NCBI RefSeq assembly: GCF_040822065.1
Contig: NZ_CP162005.1
Location: 620,001-684,000, forward strand
Direction of reading: 5' to 3'
Origin: Pedobacter sp. WC2423
GTDB taxonomy: Bacteria > Bacteroidota > Bacteroidia > Sphingobacteriales > Sphingobacteriaceae
DNA: 64,000 nt
Shown: positions 8,011 to 17,522 of the stretch, one piece after another
Layout of the letters: each line of letters begins with the position of its first letter
How positions within the stretch are numbered: the stretch's first letter is position 1
The notes under the pieces: generated by a model
The model's input: only the letters and a program-made list of their open reading frames with translations
The model's database searches: none
Told to the model about the DNA's origin: nothing
Made by a program: the position numbers and the translations under genes

Positions 8011-10896
8011 TTAGAATGTACAGCCAATTTTTGCATATACATAACGACCACTGTAACCAAACTGACTGATTGCCCTTGGATATAAAAATCTTCCATTTGA
8101 AGTATTATCCAGGTTACCTGTATAATTTTCGGTAGGAATACCACTTAAATTGTTCGCATTGTTTCTTGGATTGATATATAGTTTATCAGGATATACATCA
8201 AAAATGTTATTTGCACCAATGGTTAATGTTAAAACCTTATTTGCTGCATAGCTAACAGAAAAATCACTTACCCACTTTGGTGTAAATGTTTGATCCAGCT
8301 GTACTGGTAAGTTATTTGATGGAATGTTTGGATCAATCGCATTCAGATAAGTTACTTCTCCAAAACGAACCGCTCTTGCCACAAAACTTAATTTGTCAAT
8401 AGTCAGATTAGCAGTAATATTTAACTTGTTTTTAGGTACTGAACTTTCATAACGTGAACGCTCTAAACGGTCAAATAATTTGGCTTTTAATGTAGGATTG
8501 CTTTCTATTTTATCTCCTCCGTTAATGCTTCTCACTACAGTTTTATTTAAGTTTCCAGCAATACTTAACAATAAATTGCTTTTACTGCCTAAATAAAATT
8601 TATTGGTCAGCACGACATCCAAACCGGCAGTATTGGTTGTAATGGCATTCGTGAAAAATTGCACACTGTTTACCTGCGCATTCGGATCAACTGTGTTTAA
8701 AATCTGATTGACTACACCCGTTGGAATTAATGCTCCTGCACTTGTTCTTTCGCGTGCATATTGACTAGAGAAAACTATCCGGTCTTTAATATCAATATTG
8801 TAAGCATCAATAGTGAAAGTAAACGTTTTGGCTATCTTTCCTGCTAAACCAAGACTTCCTGATCTGGAGATTTCTGGTTTTAAAGAGCCAACACCAAACT
8901 GGCCAACAATAGGATTATCGTTATTAACAGTTAATACCTGTGTTGGATTACCCGCAACAAACTGTGTACTTTCATTGTTGAAATAGCGCTGATGTAAAGA
9001 AGGGGCTCTAAAGCCAGTTGCATAAGCACCACGTAAAGAGATGTCGCCAAATAATTTCACTTTACCGGTGAATTTGTAAGAGAAGTTAGCACCAAAATCG
9101 CTGTAGTTTTCATAACGTCCTGCAGCTTCCAGCAGTACTCTTGGGCCAAACTCAGCTTCAAAATCTGCATAAGCACTTACGTTATTTCTTGATTTGTCAA
9201 CTGCATTACTGGGTTTGAATCCAGGAAATACCTGTGAACCAGCTGCCGTAAACGAAGTGCCTGCCAGTCTTCCCGGGATACCTGCCGATGGCTGGCCAAA
9301 AGAATAAGATAATTCCTCGCCTGGTTTGATCTGATAATTATCAACCCTGAATTCTCCCCCAAAAGCGGTATTTAGTGAGGTGATAAATCCGCCATCAAAC
9401 TCATGTTTTTTACTCAGGTCCAGGTTGCTGGTATTTTGTCTGAACAGTAATTCACCCGCATAAAATGAAGTAGGGCTTGTGCCAGGCGGGAGGGAAGCGT
9501 TAACTGTATTGTTGATGTTGAACTTAATATTGTTCTCACCGCTGGTATTGCTAATATCATAATCCCAGGTTCCTATTTTACCTTTTGAACCGATAGAGAA
9601 GGAAAGATCATTAATTCTTGTGTCTATAAAAGGAAGAAATCCATTAGGAAACAAAGTCAGGTCAATCTGTGTAGTTTGCGTTGGTAAACGGAAAAATCCA
9701 GCAGCACTACCCGTTTTATGCGTATATCCGGCTGCAAAATAAAGATTGGAACTTTTTGTGAAATTGTATTGCCCGTTTAAAAAGAAACCTCCGTTTTTTG
9801 AATCAGAGTTCCCTACACGCATATTATTTCTATCCAGCCCATTTGCGGCTGCTCTTGCATCATCCGCGGCTTTTAAAATTGCATACCTGGCTTCAAATGC
9901 TGCCTCGGTTTCCAGCGCGCCCTTTGCAGGTGCTGCTGAATATAAGAGCGGGCGGGTGTCTAAACCACCACGATTTGTATATTCCCGTTTGATATATTGA
10001 CCTGCAAAATTGATAAAGCCCTTGTCATTATTGAAAGCCCATCCTTTGCTGAAATCGGCCTGAAAAGTACGTCCATCACTAAATTCGCGTCCTAAAGCTT
10101 TAGAATCAGACTGGCCGAATGAAGTAGAAAAGCTATAAGGGGTTACCTTTTTCAAGACAATGTTGATTACGCCTGCAATCGCATCCGAACCATATTGTGC
10201 TGCTGCACCATCACGTAAAACTTCAATCCGTTCAATAGCCGACACAGGAATTGAGTTTAAATCAGTACCGACAGAACCCCGGCCAAATGTACCATTGATA
10301 TTCACCAGTGCGGTAGTGTGCCTGCGTTTACCGTTTACTAAAACTAATACCTGGTCAGGGCCCAATCCCCGGAGTGATGCCGGGTCAATATGGTCAGTTC
10401 CGTCTGCAACAGTTTGTCTGTTGGAACTAAATGAAGGAGCTACATAGTTTAATATCTGGGTCAGGTCTACTTGTGCAAATGTTTTCACGTCTTTGGTTGT
10501 AATTAAATCTACAGGAACTACACTTTCAATGTTTGTTCTCGGTACCGCTGACCTGGATCCGATAACTACTACATTCTGCAATAATGTTTTAGTGTCCATT
10601 AAAACGAAATCTGTAGTTTTTGAACTGCTATCCATTTGAATAGCTGCTTCTGTGTTCTGATACCCTGTAAAAGAAACACGGAGTTTATAAGTTCCAGCTT
10701 TTGGAAACTTAATGGCATATTTTCCATTAGAATCTGTAGAAGTTCCCAATTTAAGGCCAATTACCTGTAGTGTTGCGCCCGGAATCACGAGTCCGGCAGA
10801 ATCAGTGACTTTTCCCTTTAATACCTGGGAGAATAGTTGGTTCGTAATCATCAGAAAAAAGAGGATGAAAACGATTTTTTGTAAGGTTTTAATCAT
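8011..10896 (-). CDS. TonB-dependent outer-membrane receptor
   Basis: The 961-residue protein has a signal peptide (to about residue 24, ending NQLFSQ), a carboxypeptidase-regulatory-like beta-sandwich (about 25-110, [20 protein letters not shown]), a plug domain (about 120-250, with [12 protein letters not shown] and [19 protein letters not shown]) and a C-terminal beta-barrel ending in aromatic [10 protein letters not shown]. It imports a substrate, usually a metal chelate, vitamin or oligosaccharide, using TonB energy. It is not a SusC: no SusD gene follows and the SusC signature after the plug is absent. The ligand cannot be told. The 618-bp region upstream is unusually long. Confidence 0.88.
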   Translation of the reverse strand: MIKTLQKIVFILFFLMITNQLFSQVLKGKVTDSAGLVIPGATLQVIGLKLGTSTDSNGKYAIKFPKAGTYKLRVSFTGYQNTEAAIQMDSSSKTTDFVLMDTKTLLQNVVVIGSRSAVPRTNIESVVPVDLITTKDVKTFAQVDLTQILNYVAPSFSSNRQTVADGTDHIDPASLRGLGPDQVLVLVNGKRRHTTALVNINGTFGRGSVGTDLNSIPVSAIERIEVLRDGAAAQYGSDAIAGVINIVLKKVTPYSFSTSFGQSDSKALGREFSDGRTFQADFSKGWAFNNDKGFINFAGQYIKREYTNRGGLDTRPLLYSAAPAKGALETEAAFEARYAILKAADDARAAANGLDRNNMRVGNSDSKNGGFFLNGQYNFTKSSNLYFAAGYTHKTGSAAGFFRLPTQTTQIDLTLFPNGFLPFIDTRINDLSFSIGSKGKIGTWDYDISNTSGENNIKFNINNTVNASLPPGTSPTSFYAGELLFRQNTSNLDLSKKHEFDGGFITSLNTAFGGEFRVDNYQIKPGEELSYSFGQPSAGIPGRLAGTSFTAAGSQVFPGFKPSNAVDKSRNNVSAYADFEAEFGPRVLLEAAGRYENYSDFGANFSYKFTGKVKLFGDISLRGAYATGFRAPSLHQRYFNNESTQFVAGNPTQVLTVNNDNPIVGQFGVGSLKPEISRSGSLGLAGKIAKTFTFTIDAYNIDIKDRIVFSSQYARERTSAGALIPTGVVNQILNTVDPNAQVNSVQFFTNAITTNTAGLDVVLTNKFYLGSKSNLLLSIAGNLNKTVVRSINGGDKIESNPTLKAKLFDRLERSRYESSVPKNKLNITANLTIDKLSFVARAVRFGEVTYLNAIDPNIPSNNLPVQLDQTFTPKWVSDFSVSYAANKVLTLTIGANNIFDVYPDKLYINPRNNANNLSGIPTENYTGNLDNTSNGRFLYPRAISQFGYSGRYVYAKIGCTF

Positions 10897-11514
10897 AGGT
10901 TAGGTTTATTTAGATTGTAATCTAACTAAAATATTACAATAAATTTATGGTTACAAACCTATTTATGATTTTTTTTTATTTTGTGTTTGCTATTTTGGGC
11001 TAATAATTTAAGTACTTTGATGTCAACTTCTGGAAATGTTATTCGTTAAAACAGCATTGTTTGTATTTTTTTAAATTTATTGTTGTTTATTTATATAAAT
11101 CGTTGTAAATTGAATTCAAGCATCCATTTAGTGATGCGAACGCTGCTTATTTTTTGTATTTCAGTAATTAACTGTTTTTTAATCCTATTGTAATCTAATT
11201 CTGGGGTATATGTCTGATTTCGTGTGGTTTTATATTAGCCTTCTGTTTGTATTTGATTGTTTTTTCTGTGAAATGAGAATTTGCATTTTCTTTTTTAAGA
11301 CTATGCGTGAATTAAAAGCTGGAAAATCGAATTAAATTCGATAAATAACTGTTTTTGTTATGCTTTTCTCTCTTAAGCAGCTGGTTGTTGCTAAATTGGA
11401 AAATCAGTTTAAAGAATACGGCCCGTTTCCAGGCCGCATGCTTAATCCTTTTAATTGCATTTTTTAGGATACAGGTTTTTATATTATTCAGTTGCTTTAA
11501 TACCCTGTGGTGAT
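10897..11514. other. Long AT-rich intergenic region upstream of the TonB receptor
   Basis: I see no convincing gene in this 618-bp stretch between two minus-strand genes. It holds TAGATT..AATCTA just before the receptor, a second copy of ATTGTAATCTAA about 275 bp away (10914-10925 and about 11188-11199), a perfect 17-nt palindrome at 11326-11342 and a short GC hairpin at 11419-11436. It probably carries the receptor's promoter and regulatory sites. Confidence 0.5.
11326..11342. promoter_or_regulatory. 17-nt palindrome, possible operator
   Basis: ATCGAATT-A-AATTCGAT is perfectly symmetric. It lies about 430 bp upstream of the TonB receptor start in otherwise featureless AT-rich DNA. The size and symmetry suit a dimeric regulator, but the distance is large and the binding protein is unknown. 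Confidence 0.3.
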
Positions 11515-12501
11515 TTAAGGCAGGTTAACCTTTATTAACTCTATGTTATTTTTAAATAACGGAAGATGATCATTAAATTCAAAAGCTTTATTAAAAGATA
11601 GAATCACCTTTTCTGCGGTGGTTTTAAACGGTTTTTTAAGATGGATTAAAACGCGGTCACCTTTTTCTATGGTATACAGCTCCTGTTTTGACCCCGAAAT
11701 CTTTTCTACGGTGACTACTCCCTTCAAATCAACAGCAGGAGATTCCCCGGGATATTTGATATCCAGTTTACCCTGATTTATTTTTACAGAAAAACCAGAA
11801 TGGTTTACTATAAATATTTCAGCATTTAAAGTGTCCCGCTCCTGATAACTTCTGAGTCTGAAATTTATACCTGAAAGGGCAATTTCCTGATCGCTTACAT
11901 AAACAAATGGCGGTTTTTTAACTTGTTTTATACTGTTTAAATAAGTAAGCTGCTTTCTGGTGAAACCGGACTTTGTATTAAAAGAATAACTAGTGGCAGT
12001 AATTTGATGCTGGTCAAGGTATACTTTATATTCAGCTGGTAGTAAAGTTGTGGTCATACTGATTACTGCTGATTTATTATCCTCTGTTTTATAATTGACT
12101 AAAAGATTGTAGAGGGATTTGAAATGACCGTTCCTGCCTGTAAGCTGATACGTTCTGAGTTCATTTAAAGGCTGAAATTTTAAAAAAAGAGACTTGTTTT
12201 CTCCGGGTTTAAGCACTATTGATCCGGTACTTCCAGTCTTGGGCAATGTCCGCAGACCTTCACCTGTAGCTATTTCAATTTCACTGATCGTTAAAACACT
12301 GCTTCCCGGATTACTGAGCTGAATACTGGCCTGCAGTTCCTGCGTTTTAAGATCAGCAGTCAGATAGAATCCGGCCGATATCCGTTCAGACTCTATCTTA
12401 ACGGGTGTATAATTCAAATCACCTTTAATCCTTTGAGTTTCGGAATGATTTTTACAGGCAAAAAGTAAAGAGAGCAGGACTAAAGAAATGATTCTTTTCA
12501 T
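11515..12501 (-). CDS. Lipoprotein of unknown function, partner of alpha-amylase
   Basis: The 328-residue product starts with a lipoprotein signal (LLSLLFAC, acylated Cys16). The mature part looks all-beta: an N-terminal half with ASIQLSNPGSSVLTISEIEI, resembling an Ig-like or transglutaminase-associated beta-sandwich, and a second half with repeated hydrophobic-polar strands. No catalytic motif is visible. It lies 20 bp downstream of the alpha-amylase gene on the same strand, so it is almost certainly co-transcribed with it. A surface glycan-binding or assembly role alongside the amylase is an inference from position only. Confidence 0.65.
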   Translation of the reverse strand: MKRIISLVLLSLLFACKNHSETQRIKGDLNYTPVKIESERISAGFYLTADLKTQELQASIQLSNPGSSVLTISEIEIATGEGLRTLPKTGSTGSIVLKPGENKSLFLKFQPLNELRTYQLTGRNGHFKSLYNLLVNYKTEDNKSAVISMTTTLLPAEYKVYLDQHQITATSYSFNTKSGFTRKQLTYLNSIKQVKKPPFVYVSDQEIALSGINFRLRSYQERDTLNAEIFIVNHSGFSVKINQGKLDIKYPGESPAVDLKGVVTVEKISGSKQELYTIEKGDRVLIHLKKPFKTTAEKVILSFNKAFEFNDHLPLFKNNIELIKVNLP

Positions 12502-12521
12502 AGGATAAATGATGAGTGGTG

Positions 12522-13925
12522 TTACAAACCAGTAACAGACCAGATGGAATAAGCGTGTGGAGGAACCTGGATCAGCACCCTTCCGTCAGCCGCTACAGTT
12601 GGCTCCCAGTTCGATGCTCCTGTATATTCTTTTATCTTTTTATTTGCCCAGTTAGAAGTTACCCACTGTTGCTGCCAGTTATCACTACCATTAAAGTAAA
12701 CAATTAAACCAGGAAGCGTTCCGTATCCATTTCTTCTGTCAATGTACTGATCAGTAGCTGAATATAAATTGGTTGTTGTTCCTCCAGCCAGGTTTTTGTG
12801 GATCCAGATCAGGTTGTTCATCCTGTTTTTGTCCAGCAGATTCTCGTAATCTTTATAGAAAACACAAGGATACCCTTCGTGCGTCATGATATAAGCATAA
12901 GCAGCATACTTATTCGTCGTAATATCAGTATCATGGTTACTTACAAAAGTAACTGCCCTGGCTGCATTTCTCTTTAATAACATGTCATCATTCAAATGTG
13001 TCAGATCATTCGTATCAAAAGCACTATGCATTGCATAAAAACAAGCAAAATCAAAAGCTGAAGAAGTTTGTTCAGTTGCATCTACCCAGTTCTGTAAATT
13101 TGCAGCATTTCCATCCCATTCCTCACCAACAGCAAAAACGGCAGCTGGGCCACCTACACTGTTTACGAAGTTTTTGACTACCCAGGCACCGTAGCCTTTC
13201 ACGTAATCAAAACGAAATCCATCAAAGTGAAGATTGTTTTTATAGAATTTAGACATGCTGTAGGAAGCATTATAGATCCAGTTAGAAACATTTGCTTTTT
13301 TATGGCAAAGATCGGGGAATCCGGCAAAAGCACCCTCGTCAGCAGCTTCAATGTCATTTGGATGGAAATCATTATAAGTCCGCTGAAATTTTCCGGACAA
13401 AGGAGTGAATTTCGTATAAGTACTGGTATTGGTATAAGGGTTCGCTTCTAAAGTCCCTCCACTACAATGATTGAGTACAATATCTGCATATACTTTTATA
13501 CTATTATTATGCGCAGTAGTTATCAATTTGCCAAGGCTGGTAGAATCACCAAATCTTGTGGGTTTTGTACCCATCTGAGTGTAACTGCCGAAATCAAAAT
13601 AATCATAAGGATCATAACCCATACTTGTTGCACCACCTTGTGCTTTAGTAGCAGGCGGAAGCCAGATTGCGCCAATTCCTGCTGCTTTCCATGCCGGTAT
13701 TTTGTCATTCAGGGTATTCCACCAGCCGCCCTGAGGAACGTCCCAGTAAAATGCTTGCATCATTACATCGCTTCCGGAGCCTTTGGCTGCGTCAACTTGA
13801 ATCTGTTTAAAATTGTTTGATGGGGCAGGGTCAGTGACTACTGACTTTTTGCATGCAGTGAAAGAAAGAAAAAAGCCCATAAACAGGACAGTCTTCCCTG
13901 CCAGGTAAGCTGATTTTTTGTTCAT
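12522..13925 (-). CDS. Surface alpha-amylase lipoprotein (GH13)
   Basis: The enzyme hydrolyses internal alpha-1,4 bonds of starch. The 467-residue protein has a lipoprotein-type signal with Cys25 (SFTAC), then a TIM barrel starting MMQAFYWDVPQGGWWNTL. The four GH13 regions are present: DIVLNH (H153), GFRFD with nucleophile D240, VGEEWD with acid/base E268, and FVSNHD with D332. The layout and the GEEWD form of region III resemble the archaeal-type GH13_7 and related liquefying amylases; the subfamily is tentative. A C-terminal beta domain ends IQVPPHAYSIWSV, typical of domain C. The lipoprotein gene follows after 20 bp. A LacI-type palindrome lies 67 bp upstream, so maltose or starch control is likely. 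Confidence 0.92.
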   Translation of the reverse strand: MNKKSAYLAGKTVLFMGFFLSFTACKKSVVTDPAPSNNFKQIQVDAAKGSGSDVMMQAFYWDVPQGGWWNTLNDKIPAWKAAGIGAIWLPPATKAQGGATSMGYDPYDYFDFGSYTQMGTKPTRFGDSTSLGKLITTAHNNSIKVYADIVLNHCSGGTLEANPYTNTSTYTKFTPLSGKFQRTYNDFHPNDIEAADEGAFAGFPDLCHKKANVSNWIYNASYSMSKFYKNNLHFDGFRFDYVKGYGAWVVKNFVNSVGGPAAVFAVGEEWDGNAANLQNWVDATEQTSSAFDFACFYAMHSAFDTNDLTHLNDDMLLKRNAARAVTFVSNHDTDITTNKYAAYAYIMTHEGYPCVFYKDYENLLDKNRMNNLIWIHKNLAGGTTTNLYSATDQYIDRRNGYGTLPGLIVYFNGSDNWQQQWVTSNWANKKIKEYTGASNWEPTVAADGRVLIQVPPHAYSIWSVTGL

Positions 13926-13991
13926 ACGATTTGGTTATTTATTTGGTTTAATGTTTTGTTCAGCGCATATTTCCCGACAAGTCTGATCTGA

Positions 13992-14009
13992 TTCGGGAAC
14001 GTTCCCGAA
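13992..14009. promoter_or_regulatory. Perfect 18-nt LacI-type operator upstream of alpha-amylase
   Basis: TTCGGGAACGTTCCCGAA is its own reverse complement, with the central CG and AACGTT core usual for LacI-family operators. It lies 67 bp upstream of the amylase start. No LacI-family gene is in the window. Confidence 0.6.
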
Positions 14010-14141
14010 CCAGAATAAAAATACAATAATTTATTTAATCTGAACACAATTGTTGATTATAATTAATAATTTATTGGTAAAGAAAGCAATTCCATTATCT
14101 TCGTCTTCATTGATAATTCGTTGCTGTAAGCATATTATATA

Positions 14142-15248
14142 ATGAGAGAAATAGCCGATCTTAAAATAAAAATTGAACACTTTACAAAAGCAGACTTTGA
14201 ACAACTAAAAAGTGAAACCGAAAATCAGGTTGCAACATGGTTCTGGGCAACCAGTGATTTATACAATCCAGAGCCTTTTCATTATGAAAGTAATAACTGG
14301 GCAAGGGGACGCAAGCTCAAGGAGGAGCCGGAAAAAAAAGCGCAGCATCATCATTATGGTTTAAATGCTCAGGGTGAAATCATTGTTGAAAGACAATACA
14401 CTAGTTTTGAGTCCTATTTTTATGAGCTGTTTTTTATCAGAACTCACGATACAATAACCCGCTATAGATTTTCTTATGATGAAAAGGAGATCGAACAAAT
14501 TTCCCGTTTCTATTACCAGCAAGATCGGCTTACCCAACATATTACTGTTGCTGACAATCAATGCAAATGTGACTATGCAACTTATCATTATGACAGCCAT
14601 CAAAAGCTGATTGAAAAGAAATGCCATCTGGAATTTGAAGATTTTGAAACAGACAGGAACCATGAATACAAATATGACCAGTTTGGCCTGCTGGAAACTA
14701 TTACAGAAAACCAGGAAAGCGTCATCTATCAGAAACCGGATAAGTCCATCAGTTTTAAGCAGCTTACGGTGATGGCCGAAGAAAGATTATTTACTGTACT
14801 CCGGCAAAATATCCACCAGCATGCTGTACAAGAAGAATTATACTGTTTGTATATCTGCTATGGTAATGCTGATTTGTTCCCACCAGGTATTGCTTACGGT
14901 ACTAAAGCCGAAAAAGACCACTGGCAGGCTCAAGAGATCAAAATGAAATGGATAGTCTGGAATCCTGCTGATTATCAATTCAACATGGATGTTAAAATGG
15001 ATAAGGAAACGGAAAACTTTTTTTCCTTCTACAATCAGGAGACGGAAATGCAGCAAAAACAGGCAGTTGCAAAAAAAACTATCTTAAACGTAACCATGAA
15101 GTTGAAGGCCTGTTTGAACGAATTCAAACTGAATAAGACAAATGATTTTGTAATTATAGCTGCCGATAATGAACAGGCTGATTTAAAAAAGAACTTCAAA
15201 GTAATGAACCCTGAACTTTTTGAACAATTCAAAAAGGATCTTCCATAG
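14142..15248 (+). CDS. Unknown 368-aa protein with YD-like motifs
   Basis: I do not recognise a family for the whole protein. It has no signal peptide or membrane helix and should be cytosolic. The middle (about 100-190) has three spaced Tyr/Asp-rich motifs, YRFSYDEKEIE, YHYDSHQKLIEK and YKYDQFGLLETITE, that look like YD repeats of Rhs-type proteins. The C-terminal part (about 210-290) includes LYCLYICYGNADLFPPGIAYG, followed by a charged helical end. It begins a run of three plus-strand genes (14142-16113), 67 bp before the next. It may be an immunity-like or housekeeping hypothetical; nothing decides this. Confidence 0.6.
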   Translation: MREIADLKIKIEHFTKADFEQLKSETENQVATWFWATSDLYNPEPFHYESNNWARGRKLKEEPEKKAQHHHYGLNAQGEIIVERQYTSFESYFYELFFIRTHDTITRYRFSYDEKEIEQISRFYYQQDRLTQHITVADNQCKCDYATYHYDSHQKLIEKKCHLEFEDFETDRNHEYKYDQFGLLETITENQESVIYQKPDKSISFKQLTVMAEERLFTVLRQNIHQHAVQEELYCLYICYGNADLFPPGIAYGTKAEKDHWQAQEIKMKWIVWNPADYQFNMDVKMDKETENFFSFYNQETEMQQKQAVAKKTILNVTMKLKACLNEFKLNKTNDFVIIAADNEQADLKKNFKVMNPELFEQFKKDLP

Positions 15249-15315
15249 AATTCGAAAACATTTTAAATAAGCTGATGTTTAAACCTATCACCCACAAAAG
15301 GGCAGCAATCAGCAT

Positions 15316-15606
15316 ATGGAACCATTTAACATTAAAATCGAACACGGTAAAAAAGAAATTACCTTAACCATCCTGCCCGACGACAAGGGCTATTTTAAAG
15401 TAATTTATTATGGAGGAATATTAGGAGCCATCTATTTTGACGGGCATAACTGGGAACAAGTTCCGCCAGCCGATGTTATTGCAGGAGATCTGCCAATGTA
15501 TGAACCAGATCCTGCTCATGATGATCATGAAGGCCTCTCGCTAACTGAGTACCTGGTTGAGCGTGCAGGCCGTGAAATTGACTTATACCTTGAGGAACAT
15601 ATCTGA
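15316..15606 (+). CDS. Small acidic protein of unknown function
   Basis: This 96-residue acidic protein has no signal or membrane segment. The N-terminal half is predicted beta (FNIKIEHGKKEITLTILP, YFKVIYYGGILGAIYFDG) and the C-terminal half helical (LTEYLVERAGREIDLYLEE). I recognise no family. It starts 67 bp after the preceding unknown gene and 18 bp before the DUF421 gene, which supports a shared transcript. Confidence 0.6.
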   Translation: MEPFNIKIEHGKKEITLTILPDDKGYFKVIYYGGILGAIYFDGHNWEQVPPADVIAGDLPMYEPDPAHDDHEGLSLTEYLVERAGREIDLYLEEHI

Positions 15607-15624
15607 GCAATATAAATAAATCCA

Positions 15625-16113
15625 ATGGACTTAATGATCAGGATATTTGGTGAGGGCAAGGATCTTAATGCATTAAATATGGGATGCCGGGCACTGGTGA
15701 TGTATATCATCATGCTATTATTTATCCGGATTTCCGGTAGCAGGACATTCGGTAAAAAAACCACATTTGATAATATCATTGTGATCACAATTGGCGCATT
15801 ACTTAGCAGAGTAGTAGTCGGTGCTTCTGCTTTTATCCCCACAGTCACCGCTGGTTTTGTACTTGTTATGGCACACCGTGTTTTAGCCTGGGCAAGTTTA
15901 CATCACAAATGGATTGACCGTATCATTAAAGGACCAGAAAGAATATTATATAAACAAGGGATAGTAGAGCAGCAAAATCTGGATAAAAGCCTGATGTCCA
16001 AAGGTGATCTGATGGAAAGTGTCAGAATAAATGGGAATCTTAATAATCTTGAGGTTATAAAAGAAGCACGTCTGGAAAGAAGCGGGGAGATCAGTATCAT
16101 CAAAAAAGAATAA
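15625..16113 (+). CDS. DUF421 (YetF-like) membrane protein
   Basis: The 162-residue protein has about three N-terminal membrane helices (about 20-90) with the family motif FIRISGSRTFGKKTTFD, followed by a cytoplasmic domain (about 95-160) with the typical GPERILYKQG and AFK/SKGDLMESVR-like segments. DUF421 proteins are inner-membrane proteins, and the Bacillus YetF homologue has been linked to germination and stress; no biochemical function is settled. It is 18 bp downstream of the small acidic protein gene and probably co-transcribed. Transcription likely ends near the hairpin at 16161-16223. Confidence 0.85.
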   Translation: MDLMIRIFGEGKDLNALNMGCRALVMYIIMLLFIRISGSRTFGKKTTFDNIIVITIGALLSRVVVGASAFIPTVTAGFVLVMAHRVLAWASLHHKWIDRIIKGPERILYKQGIVEQQNLDKSLMSKGDLMESVRINGNLNNLEVIKEARLERSGEISIIKKE

Positions 16114-16160
16114 ATTTTATAAATAAGGAAAATATACCCTCCATATTTTAGTTAGCAAAT

Positions 16161-16223
16161 AAATTTTAAACATTGCTAATACTTTTTATTTTATTTAATA
16201 AGTATTAGCAATGTTTAAAATTT
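16161..16223. repeat. 63-nt hairpin with 24-nt perfect arms before the ROK gene
   Basis: The arms 16161-16184 and 16200-16223 are exact reverse complements; the inner part reads ATTGCTAATACTT on the left and AAGTATTAGCAAT on the right, with a 15-nt A/T loop. It lies 47 bp after the DUF421 stop and 45 bp before the ROK start. It may terminate the first unit, be an operator for the ROK protein, or do both. No clean T run follows. Confidence 0.6.
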
Positions 16224-16268
16224 AATTATTAAGTTTGGTAAAGCCAACTAAACCAGACTATTGCAACT

Positions 16269-17447
16269 ATGAATAATAGGGAACTATTAAGAGTTGATAT
16301 TATCAAGCAACTTTATTATAAAAATCCACTTTCGCTAACTGAGCTAAGTAAACTGACTGCTAAGAGTTTACCATTGGTTACGAAAGTAGTTAATGAGCTG
16401 GTTTCAGAAGGATATGTACAGGAGCAAGGCCTTGGGCCTTCAACAGGGGGAAGAAGAGCTTCTTTATTCCTTTTAAATATCGAAAAACAGCGTTATGTTA
16501 TTTCTGTCGCTACAGATCAGTTCACCGCCCGGTTAATCATTTATGATCTGGCCAATACAATCATTCTTCCCGTTAAAAAACTTGAACTTGATATTCTTGA
16601 TGATGAAGAAGCAGTAGATAAGCTCGTTTCATTTATTGCAGAAAATATTGATGCATCTGGTATAGATCAAAAAAAATTCCTTGGAATCGGAATCGGTATG
16701 CCTGGTTTTATCAGTGCAGAAGAAGGTGTAAACTACACGCATCTGAAAACTAAAGACGGATCTCATTTTGGTCAATATTTAACAACCAGGCTTAAACTTC
16801 CGGTATTCATAGATAATGATTCGCGCCTGATTGCCAATGCAGAGTTGTTTTTTGGTGCCGCAGTAGGAATGAAAGATGTAATGGTTGTTAATATTGGCTG
16901 GGGAACTGGTTTAGGGATGATTATCAACGGCCAGTTATACCGTGGAAACAGCGGATACGCAGGTGAGTTCAGCCATATTCCTTTATCTGCAACCAATACA
17001 TTATGCTCCTGCGGCAAACGCGGCTGTCTGGAAGTGGAAACCTCTCTTTTGGTGATGACACAGAAAGCAAAAATGGCTATGGAAACTGGCGAAGCCACCA
17101 GTATGACTGAACTTTTTAAAGATGAAAGCAGGAATACGGGGGAATTATTTTTAGAAGCAGCAAGTAACCATGATCCTTTAGCCGTTTCTATTCTTTCTGA
17201 AGCTGCGTTTCACATTGGAAAAGGTGTAGCCACATTAATCCATATTATGAATCCTGAATGTATCGTACTGAGCGGTAGGGGTGCAGCAGCAGGTAAAATA
17301 TTGCTGCCACCTATACAACAAGCTATCAATGAGTTCTGTATTCCAAGAATAGCTGCTCAGACTTCAGTCATACTCTCAGAATTAGCCGCGGATGCAGAAT
17401 TACTGGCAGGAGCAAGCTTAGTCATTGAGCATTGCGAATTTGACTGA
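16269..17447 (+). CDS. ROK family transcriptional regulator (NagC/XylR type)
   Basis: The 392-residue protein joins an N-terminal winged helix (about 8-65, SLTELSKLTAKSLPLVTKVVNEL) to a ROK sugar-kinase-like domain. The ROK signature is complete: an Asp in FIDNDSRLIANAE, the glycine-rich GWGTGLGMII, the His in AGEFSHIP, and the zinc motif C246-S-C248-GKRG-C253. ROK regulators sense sugars or sugar phosphates and usually repress neighbouring uptake and catabolic genes. It lies 75 bp upstream of susC on the same strand, so it very likely controls this locus and possibly itself through the hairpin upstream. Confidence 0.9.
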   Translation: MNNRELLRVDIIKQLYYKNPLSLTELSKLTAKSLPLVTKVVNELVSEGYVQEQGLGPSTGGRRASLFLLNIEKQRYVISVATDQFTARLIIYDLANTIILPVKKLELDILDDEEAVDKLVSFIAENIDASGIDQKKFLGIGIGMPGFISAEEGVNYTHLKTKDGSHFGQYLTTRLKLPVFIDNDSRLIANAELFFGAAVGMKDVMVVNIGWGTGLGMIINGQLYRGNSGYAGEFSHIPLSATNTLCSCGKRGCLEVETSLLVMTQKAKMAMETGEATSMTELFKDESRNTGELFLEAASNHDPLAVSILSEAAFHIGKGVATLIHIMNPECIVLSGRGAAAGKILLPPIQQAINEFCIPRIAAQTSVILSELAADAELLAGASLVIEHCEFD

Positions 17448-17522
17448 TTTAACTTTTAATTCACACTAATAACTAATATAAAATAAAACTAAATCGAATA
17501 ACTAACCTAGAACACACTAAAC

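Noticed and set aside
14142..15248. Toxin/immunity or phage-defence system
   Set aside because: YD-like motifs raised the idea, but no nuclease, ATPase, toxin domain or mobile-element gene is near.
15525..15848. 107-aa minus-strand ORF across the small acidic protein and DUF421 genes
   Set aside because: It covers parts of two better genes on the other strand and has no recognisable features.
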